Assembly: GCA_016929205.1 (NCBI GenBank)
Contig: JAFGJF010000311.1
Location: 1 to 6,380 of the forward strand
Length of the DNA: 6,380 nucleotides
Source of the DNA: Anaerolineae bacterium
Lineage (GTDB): Bacteria; Chloroflexota; Anaerolineae; JAFGEY01
Direction: 5' to 3'
Shown: positions 1 through 4,313 of the stretch, piece after piece
How the letters are laid out: the number at the start of each line of letters is the position of its first letter
Numbering within the stretch: position 1 is the first letter of the stretch
Notes under the pieces: generated by a model
Seen by the model: only the letters and a program-made list of their open reading frames with translations
Told to the model about the DNA's origin: nothing
Databases searched by the model: none
Translations under genes and position numbers: made by a program

Positions 1-284
1 CCCCACAGCACCGCGCTCAGGTACTCGCTGAGTACCGACCCTAACAGGATGAACGACATATAGTCCACCGTGCCGGTGTAGGCGGCAAAGCCCACGTTGC
101 CCTCGGGGGTGGCAAAGCTCTTGCCCATAAAGTAGACCGGGAGCAGCCAGGTGATCGGCTGCAGCACGCCAAACAGGGCGTTCAGCGGATAGCGGATGAA
201 ATGCAGCCAATCCTTGACTACGATCGCACACAGCGCCCGCAGGTGTGAGGCCCAGCTCACGGACGAAAGGCTCGATTCGTTCAC
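1..284 (-). CDS. ABC-2 type transporter permease, second subunit (3' part missing)
   Basis: This is the N-terminal 94 residues of an integral membrane permease; the rest runs off the left edge of the window. It should form the channel of an ABC exporter together with the permease encoded just upstream. The visible part has a short cytoplasmic N-terminus with a K-D-W-L-H-F-I-R-Y-P stretch (residues 24-33), a first hydrophobic segment (about 35-53), a short loop (54-70) and the start of a second (about 74-94). Residues 71-82 (GTVDYMSFILLG) match GTTDYVSYVILG in the neighbouring permease, and the R-Y-P before the first membrane segment is shared too, so the two are paralogues. I chose the GTG at 284 because AAGGAG lies exactly six bases upstream of it; an in-frame ATG at 299 contains that ribosome site and is less likely. 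The gap to the upstream gene is 78 bases. Family assignment is firm; substrate unknown. Confidence 0.85.
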   Translation of the reverse strand, partial: MNESSLSSVSWASHLRALCAIVVKDWLHFIRYPLNALFGVLQPITWLLPVYFMGKSFATPEGNVGFAAYTGTVDYMSFILLGSVLSEYLSAVLW

Positions 285-290
285 GGTACA

Positions 291-296
291 CTCCTT
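291..296 (-). promoter_or_regulatory. Ribosome binding site AAGGAG deciding a GTG start
   Basis: On the minus strand AAGGAG is followed by TGTACC and then GTG at 284, an ideal six-base spacing. The site lies inside the codons that would follow the in-frame ATG at 299, so it argues for GTG initiation of the second permease. A weaker purine stretch (GGGAAGAG) sits before the ATG, so some initiation there cannot be excluded. Confidence 0.7.
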
Positions 297-362
297 CATA
301 TCTCTTCCCGTATCTCTGTCTTGCCGAAAGCTCGGGACTTCGGGACGGTCGTAGAGATGTGT

Positions 363-1214
363 CTAGTACTGCCCCAGCACGCCGGTCTGCCGCGAGCGTC
401 GCTCGACAAAGTGAAACGCCGCATAACCGATCAGGGGCAGGACTATCGCAAAGGCCGCCAGGCGGAGCAGGTCGGGGGCTACGTCGGACCACGTCGCGCC
501 CGCCAGGGCCACGCTGCGGATCCCGCGCACGGCGTACGTCAGTGGCAGCCACGCAGCGGCCTTTTGCATCCAGCCCGGCATGACCTCCAGCGGGTAAGTC
601 ATGCCACAAAAGATCATAAAAATGCCGCGCACAAAAAAGACCATCGTGTTGGCCTCGCGAAAGCGGATCACGAGGCTGGCAAAGGCCAGGCCGATCCCAT
701 AGATCGAGGGCATGACCAGGACGAGAAAGAGCAGGATCAGCACCACGTTGCCCTGCAGCAGCCAGATGCCGAACGCCAGCCAGGTTTCGATCACGGTAAC
801 CGCCAGGAAAAACATCGACGTAAGCAGTTTGGTCAGGCTCGCGCCCAGCATCAACGACAGCCGCCACACCGGGCACAGCCAATTCGACTCGAGCGTGCCG
901 CGCATCTGCTCGTTGCGCAGGGAAAAGCCGACATCCCACAGCGTAAAGTTGAGCCACATCCAGATTGCGGTGCCCAGGATGACGTAACTGACGTAATCCG
1001 TGGTCCCGGACAGCGCGCCAAAGGCTGCCAGGCCCGCCCCGTCCGGCCCGCTCATCGCCTTGGCGGCAAAGATGAACACCAGCGGGCCGAGCAGGGGCCA
1101 GATGACGAACGCCACGACCCAGCTCGGATAACGCCGGAAAATGATCCACTCTTTGCGCGCCGCCGCCAGCAGGGCGCGCACGTCGGAAAAGAACGACTTT
1201 TGAACGAGTGACAT
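363..1214 (-). CDS. ABC-2 type transporter permease, first subunit
   Basis: A 283-residue inner-membrane permease of the ABC2_membrane type, forming the translocation path for the ATPase encoded immediately upstream. Hydrophobic segments lie at about residues 32-52, 72-92, 120-146, 155-182, 190-212 and 247-270, the usual six-helix plan. The cytoplasmic loop N-E-Q-M-R-G-T-L-E (101-109) is the typical ABC-2 coupling region, and L-P-L-T-Y-A-V-R-G-I-R (223-233) is the usual motif before the last helix. The start at 1214 is chosen because AGGAGG lies five bases upstream and overlaps the stop of the ATPase gene. An ATG at 1265 in the same frame would add 17 residues that overlap the ATPase and look like its shadow. 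Only 10 bases separate the two genes, so they are surely co-transcribed and probably translationally coupled. Related drug, lipid and oligosaccharide exporters share this fold; the substrate cannot be read from the sequence. Confidence 0.92.
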   Translation of the reverse strand: MSLVQKSFFSDVRALLAAARKEWIIFRRYPSWVVAFVIWPLLGPLVFIFAAKAMSGPDGAGLAAFGALSGTTDYVSYVILGTAIWMWLNFTLWDVGFSLRNEQMRGTLESNWLCPVWRLSLMLGASLTKLLTSMFFLAVTVIETWLAFGIWLLQGNVVLILLFLVLVMPSIYGIGLAFASLVIRFREANTMVFFVRGIFMIFCGMTYPLEVMPGWMQKAAAWLPLTYAVRGIRSVALAGATWSDVAPDLLRLAAFAIVLPLIGYAAFHFVERRSRQTGVLGQY

Positions 1215-1224
1215 ATCGACCTCC

Positions 1225-2256
1225 TCAGTCCCTGAGCTGCTTGCCGGTGAGCGAGATGAACACATCCTCCAGCGAGGGCTGCGCGATCTCCAGGTTGCGG
1301 ATCCGCCCCGCGCGGCTGCCCACCAGCTCGATCAACTGGGGCAGCACGACCCGGCTGTCCTCGGCGTGCAGGCTCAGCGACCACACGCTGTCCGTGCCCA
1401 GGTGATGCACCAGCACGTTCTCCACCGTGGGCAGCGTCTTGAGCGACTCGGTCAGGGCCGGGTCATAGTTTTCCACCTCGACCTGCATGACGTCGAGCTG
1501 GTTGATCGACGTCTTGAGCGCGCCGGGCGCGTCGAGCGCGATCACGTTGCCCTGGTCGATGATCCCCACCCGGTCGCAGAGCTGGTCTGCTTCTTCCATA
1601 TAGTGCGTGGTCAGCAGCACCGTGCAGCCCTCCTCGCGGATCTCGAGGATCAGCTCGCGCAGGTTGCGCGCGGCCTGCGGGTCCAGCCCCACCGTGGGCT
1701 CATCGAGCAGCAGCACGGGCGGGTTGGCGAGCAGCGAGCGCGCGATCGCCACGCGCTGCTTCATGCCGGACGAGTACTTTTCCACGCACTCGTCGGCGCG
1801 GTCCTGGAGGTTGAAGCGCTTCAGCAGCTCGTCCACGCGCTGCCTGGCTGCAGTGGGCGGAATGTGGTACAACGCAGCAAAGTAGCGCAGGTTCTCGCGG
1901 CCCGTCAACTTCCAGTAGATGCTGCGCTCGCCGGTGAGCACAGCCCCCAGGTTCTGGCGAACCCGGCCCGCCTGCTTGACCACATCGTAGCCGTTCACAC
2001 ACGCCGTGCCGCCGGTCGGCTCAAGCAGGGTACATAACATCTTGATCGTGGTGGTCTTGCCCGCGCCGTTCGGCCCGAGCAGGCCAAAGATCTCGCCCCG
2101 TCGGATGTCCAGGCTGATCCCATCCACGGCGACGATCCACTCTTTGGTCTGGCGCCCGCGCGGCTTGAGCCGCGACCAAACGGACCCGCCGTTGCCGACC
2201 TTTCGCTTGAGAAACTGCTTGCGCAGGTTGCAGATCTCGATCATCATATCGTCCAT
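1225..2256 (-). CDS. ABC transporter ATP-binding protein, DrrA-like (ABC-2 exporter)
   Basis: A 343-residue cytoplasmic ATPase that should power export through the two permeases encoded downstream. Walker A is GPNGAGKT (61-68), the signature loop is YSSGMKQ (161-167), Walker B is VLLLDE (181-186), the D-loop is GLD (190-192) and the switch histidine is H218 in T-T-H-Y-M-E-E-A-D. A C-terminal domain of about 100 residues ends in P-S-L-E-D-V-F (327-333), as in the DrrA/CcmA-like branch. Two traits stand out. There is a basic insertion of about 20 residues (20-40) between the first strand and A-V-D-G-I-S-L. The Q-loop region reads G-A-V-L-T-G-E-R-S-I-Y-W, without the usual glutamine. I recall similar Q-loop text in other members of this branch, so it is likely a subfamily trait. 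GGGAG lies six bases before the ATG at 2256. It is the first gene of the operon, behind a strong promoter and a GC-rich leader hairpin. Function is certain at family level; substrate unknown. Confidence 0.95.
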   Translation of the reverse strand: MDDMMIEICNLRKQFLKRKVGNGGSVWSRLKPRGRQTKEWIVAVDGISLDIRRGEIFGLLGPNGAGKTTTIKMLCTLLEPTGGTACVNGYDVVKQAGRVRQNLGAVLTGERSIYWKLTGRENLRYFAALYHIPPTAARQRVDELLKRFNLQDRADECVEKYSSGMKQRVAIARSLLANPPVLLLDEPTVGLDPQAARNLRELILEIREEGCTVLLTTHYMEEADQLCDRVGIIDQGNVIALDAPGALKTSINQLDVMQVEVENYDPALTESLKTLPTVENVLVHHLGTDSVWSLSLHAEDSRVVLPQLIELVGSRAGRIRNLEIAQPSLEDVFISLTGKQLRD

Positions 2257-2266
2257 CGCACACTCC

Positions 2267-2287
2267 CGGCGGCAGGCACCGCCGCCG
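2267..2287 (-). promoter_or_regulatory. GC-rich leader hairpin touching the ATPase ribosome site
   Basis: On the minus strand CGGCGGC (2287-2281) is followed by a seven-base loop and then GCCGCCG (2273-2267), a perfect seven-pair stem of pure G/C. Its last base is the first base of the GGGAG ribosome site (2267-2263) of the ATPase gene, so folding could limit ribosome access. There is no T-tract after it, so it is not a terminator. That it regulates translation is inference. Confidence 0.5.
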
Positions 2288-2322
2288 CACCCTATAGGTT
2301 CCTGTGACTTGGGTTCCAGAAT

Positions 2323-2351
2323 ATAATATCACATGTAATTAATTTTGTCAA
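2323..2351 (-). promoter_or_regulatory. Sigma70-type promoter of the ABC export operon
   Basis: Reading on the minus strand, a perfect TTGACA -35 box (2351-2346) is followed by a 17-base spacer and a TATTAT -10 box (2328-2323), five of six matches to consensus. Transcription would start near 2316, leaving a leader of about 60 bases before the ATPase ATG. The stretch is very AT-rich between GC-rich genes. A loose dyad, TGACA and TGTGA 12 bases apart (2350-2329), covers the -35 box and spacer and might be a repressor site. The promoter lies directly downstream of the terminator that closes the preceding unit, as expected for an independent operon. Confidence 0.8.
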
Positions 2352-2382
2352 TATGAAACTTGATTTTTTTACAGTTCAGATT

Positions 2383-2419
2383 AAAAAAATTAGGCGGTCT
2401 GCAATTTGCGCAAACCGCC
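2383..2419 (-). terminator. Intrinsic terminator between the two transcription units
   Basis: On the minus strand GGCGGTTTGCG (2419-2409) pairs with TGCAGACCGCC (2403-2393) in an 11-pair stem including two G-T pairs, with a five-base loop. It is followed by TAA and a run of seven T (2389-2383). This is a textbook rho-independent terminator for leftward transcription. It sits two bases after a stop codon (2423-2421) in the last readable frame of the decayed URO-D-like gene. It would now end readthrough from the sulfatase unit and insulate the ABC promoter. On the plus strand no T-run follows the stem, so it looks one-directional. Confidence 0.88.
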
Positions 2420-2420
2420 A

Positions 2421-2693
2421 TCAGGTAGACAATAAATGGTCGTACTTTTTCAACAGGGTTTCATGAACTGGCGAAGAGCTCGGGCCGCACAAAAAGCTGC
2501 GTCTGGTACCCCAGGTCGTCGCTGGTCCAGAACCCGTCCGGGCGCAACCTTATCAACGGACCGAGCGTTCGATGTAGCCGCAGTACAGATCACACAGCGC
2601 CTCGTGCAGGCGATGGATGTTGTCCGGCTCCAGGTAATAATCCATCAACAGGTTTTGCAATCCACGTACGCAGGCGCTACAAACCGTTTGTCC
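2421..2693 (-). pseudogene. Remnant of a uroporphyrinogen decarboxylase-superfamily gene
   Basis: No single frame is open, but three minus-strand pieces read in order as part of a URO-D superfamily protein (the group of heme-pathway decarboxylases and cobalamin-linked methyltransferases). Piece one (2693-2553) contains LQNLLMDYYLEPDNIHRL and goes on through H-E-A-L-C-D-L-Y-C-G-Y-I-E-R-S-V-R to TGA-TAA. Piece two, in another frame (2547-2461), contains PDGFWTSDDLGYQTQLF and then V-R-P-E-L-F. Piece three continues as R-Q-F-M-K-P after a one-base shift near 2469, and after a further shift near 2456 as L-L-K-K-Y-D-H-L-L-S-T and a stop at 2423-2421. In family members the acidic S-D-D-L-G segment and the P-E-x-F-R-x-F-x-K-P segment follow each other in this way. 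Only about 85 residues of a protein normally near 350 survive, so both ends are missing. Bases 2694-2796 hold broken frames (for example R-V-V-V-A-S-Y-T-T-L-F) that may be more of it, but I cannot place them. The assignment comes from recalled family patterns. Confidence 0.72.
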
Positions 2694-2796
2694 TCACCGC
2701 CCGAATTGTGCTCCCATCGGGCATCAGGTACAAGCAGACACTTGGGGAGAAGAAAACAGCGTGGTGTAGGAAGCCACAACCACGCGGATTGAGCAC

Positions 2797-2814
2797 TCCT
2801 CAAGCGATTGAGGA
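2797..2814 (-). other. Small perfect hairpin after the sulfatase gene
   Basis: TCCTCAA (2797-2803) and TTGAGGA (2808-2814) form a perfect seven-pair stem with a four-base loop, 15 bases beyond the sulfatase stop codon. No T-run follows on either strand, so it is not a standard terminator. It could stabilise the 3' end of the mRNA or be chance; the clear terminator lies further on at 2383-2419. Confidence 0.4.
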
Positions 2815-2828
2815 AACGGTGACAACTG

Positions 2829-4289
2829 CTATTTTAACCCCAAACGCTCAAACTGCTCTTCAGGGCAGTCAGCATTCTTCATGGCCTCTACCAGCATGTC
2901 CTGCATGCGTTTCTCTGCAGCAGTGCCGCAAAGGTCATGCAATTGATGGGTATCGTCGGCAATATTAAAGCACTTGTTTTCAAAAATCTCGTCATGAATC
3001 CCAAATTCGGGAATACCGGGCACCCGTAAAACGGGAATATCGATATACGACAGAAAGTGGCCTAATTCCGCGTCATTCATTCTGTCAGCTTTCATGCGGT
3101 GATGGTAGTCAGTGGGCATCAAAAAGTACTGATACAATGGACTGTTGTCTCGGGATGCCGGACCCCGGAAATACACGTACTCACCGTCAGTCACATTCAC
3201 TGTCTTGCCGTACCAGCCGAAAAGCACAGCATCATGTTGCTGCGGAGCATTGTGCTCAGCGATATCTAGAAATGATCTGCCATGAATTGCATGCTCAGTC
3301 TTTACCTTGAAAAATTCGGTTAATGTTGGAAACATGTCAATACTCTGGGTTAGTTGGCTGCGCCGTTCTCCGGCATTCTTACTACCAGGCAGATGTACAA
3401 ACATGGGAATGTGAGCAATCTCATTCCAGGCATGACAGGCATTCTTGCCCAAATGCCCGTGGTCGCCAAACATAAGACCGTGGTCAGTAGTAAAAACGAT
3501 GAGTGTGTCAGCCCAGCCGTTCTGTCGGTCTATTTCATCAAGCAGTTCACCCAGCCACTTGTCCGTCATCTGCAGCAGATTTGCGTATTTTCTCCTGTCT
3601 TCATAAAACAAATCTATCTTTTCCTGAGCAAGACCTTCTGGTAGAGCAGGTATTGGAAAATCATCTTTCAGTTCCTCAGAATAGATACTGTCATATTCAT
3701 CCGGATAATCCATGGGAGTATGGGGATCAAAGGCTTCAACCCACAGCAGATAATTGTCTGAATCTTGATTCATTTTGAGCCAGTCAGTAGCTCCCTTGAG
3801 CGTCTGGGGGGATGGAAAATCAAGATCAGTTTTGAAACGCGGTCGATTGCGCTTCATGGCATCTGTGTTCCACACCAGGGTTGGATCGAGGTTGTCTTTA
3901 GCACGGATCCTGGAAGGCATGGGGTCAAATTCCTGTCCGCGGTATGACTGCCAGGTACTAAAGGAGGTGGCGTAAAATTCACCTCCCCCCTGGAAATAGT
4001 GATAGTGATCCGTTTCTATATGACTATGAATACCGGCATGGGCAAGCACATGTGGCAGACAGATATCAAAGGGTTCCATTCCGCCCCATCCCCGTTCCAG
4101 GAAATTATACCTGCCTGTCAGCAGTTCCCGTCGGGCAGGCATACACGGCGCGGACCCGATCCAGTGATTGTCAAAAACCACTGATTTCTCTGCGAGCCTG
4201 ACCATGTTAGGGGTCGTGATCTTTGCGGAACCATAGGGACTCAAGAAACGTCTGCACAAAGTGTCGAATAAAATTACAATTGCTTTCAT
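2829..4289 (-). CDS. Cys-type sulfatase, cytoplasmic (alkaline phosphatase superfamily)
   Basis: A complete 486-residue sulfatase, expected to cleave a sulfate ester; substrate unknown. The catalytic motif is C49-M-P-A-R53 followed by R-E-L-L-T-G-R60. Cys49 must be converted to formylglycine by a maturase, which is not in this window. Other likely active-site residues are D9, H95/H97 in D-H-Y-H-Y-F, the F-D-P-H-T-P segment (187-192), D269-H270 in F-T-T-D-H-G, and H279/K282. The position after D9, usually a second metal-binding Asp, is Thr10. The N-terminus (F-D-T-L-C-R-R-F-L-S-P-Y-G) resembles a sulfatase branch I recall with F-D-S/T-L-x-R-x-x-L-P-P-Y-G. The protein begins directly with the first core strand and has no signal peptide, so it should act in the cytoplasm. 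It starts 24 bases after the propeller gene, with only a weak ribosome site (GAGAA), suggesting co-transcription. Its base composition is low for the window: 22 of 60 bases are G/C at 3601-3660, against 40 of 60 at 1501-1560 in the ATPase gene. Confidence 0.93.
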   Translation of the reverse strand: MKAIVILFDTLCRRFLSPYGSAKITTPNMVRLAEKSVVFDNHWIGSAPCMPARRELLTGRYNFLERGWGGMEPFDICLPHVLAHAGIHSHIETDHYHYFQGGGEFYATSFSTWQSYRGQEFDPMPSRIRAKDNLDPTLVWNTDAMKRNRPRFKTDLDFPSPQTLKGATDWLKMNQDSDNYLLWVEAFDPHTPMDYPDEYDSIYSEELKDDFPIPALPEGLAQEKIDLFYEDRRKYANLLQMTDKWLGELLDEIDRQNGWADTLIVFTTDHGLMFGDHGHLGKNACHAWNEIAHIPMFVHLPGSKNAGERRSQLTQSIDMFPTLTEFFKVKTEHAIHGRSFLDIAEHNAPQQHDAVLFGWYGKTVNVTDGEYVYFRGPASRDNSPLYQYFLMPTDYHHRMKADRMNDAELGHFLSYIDIPVLRVPGIPEFGIHDEIFENKCFNIADDTHQLHDLCGTAAEKRMQDMLVEAMKNADCPEEQFERLGLK

Positions 4290-4313
4290 ATATATTCTCG
4301 TTTGGTTTCGTAG

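Noticed and set aside
321..1211. Long plus-strand reading frame opposite permease 1
   Set aside because: It is antisense to a clear membrane protein, its product is rich in His, Gln, Arg and Asp with no recognisable domain, and it reflects GC-rich codon structure of the real gene.
1263..1265. Upstream ATG for permease 1
   Set aside because: It would overlap the ATPase gene by 41 bases and has no clear ribosome site; the ATG at 1214 has AGGAGG at five bases.
2346..2370. Possible plus-strand terminator ending in seven T
   Set aside because: The preceding stem (TCAA/TTGA) is only four pairs and no plus-strand gene ends here; the T-run is part of the AT-rich promoter region.
2436..2792. Plus-strand 118-codon frame in the gap between the operons
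   Set aside because: It is antisense to the URO-D-like remnant, has no recognisable motif or ribosome site, and the meaningful protein text is on the minus strand.
2257..2828. tRNA, small RNA, insertion sequence or CRISPR array in the gene-free gap
   Set aside because: No tRNA-like cloverleaf, transposase text, terminal inverted repeats or regularly spaced repeats were found; the gap is explained by the pseudogene, terminator, promoter and two hairpins.
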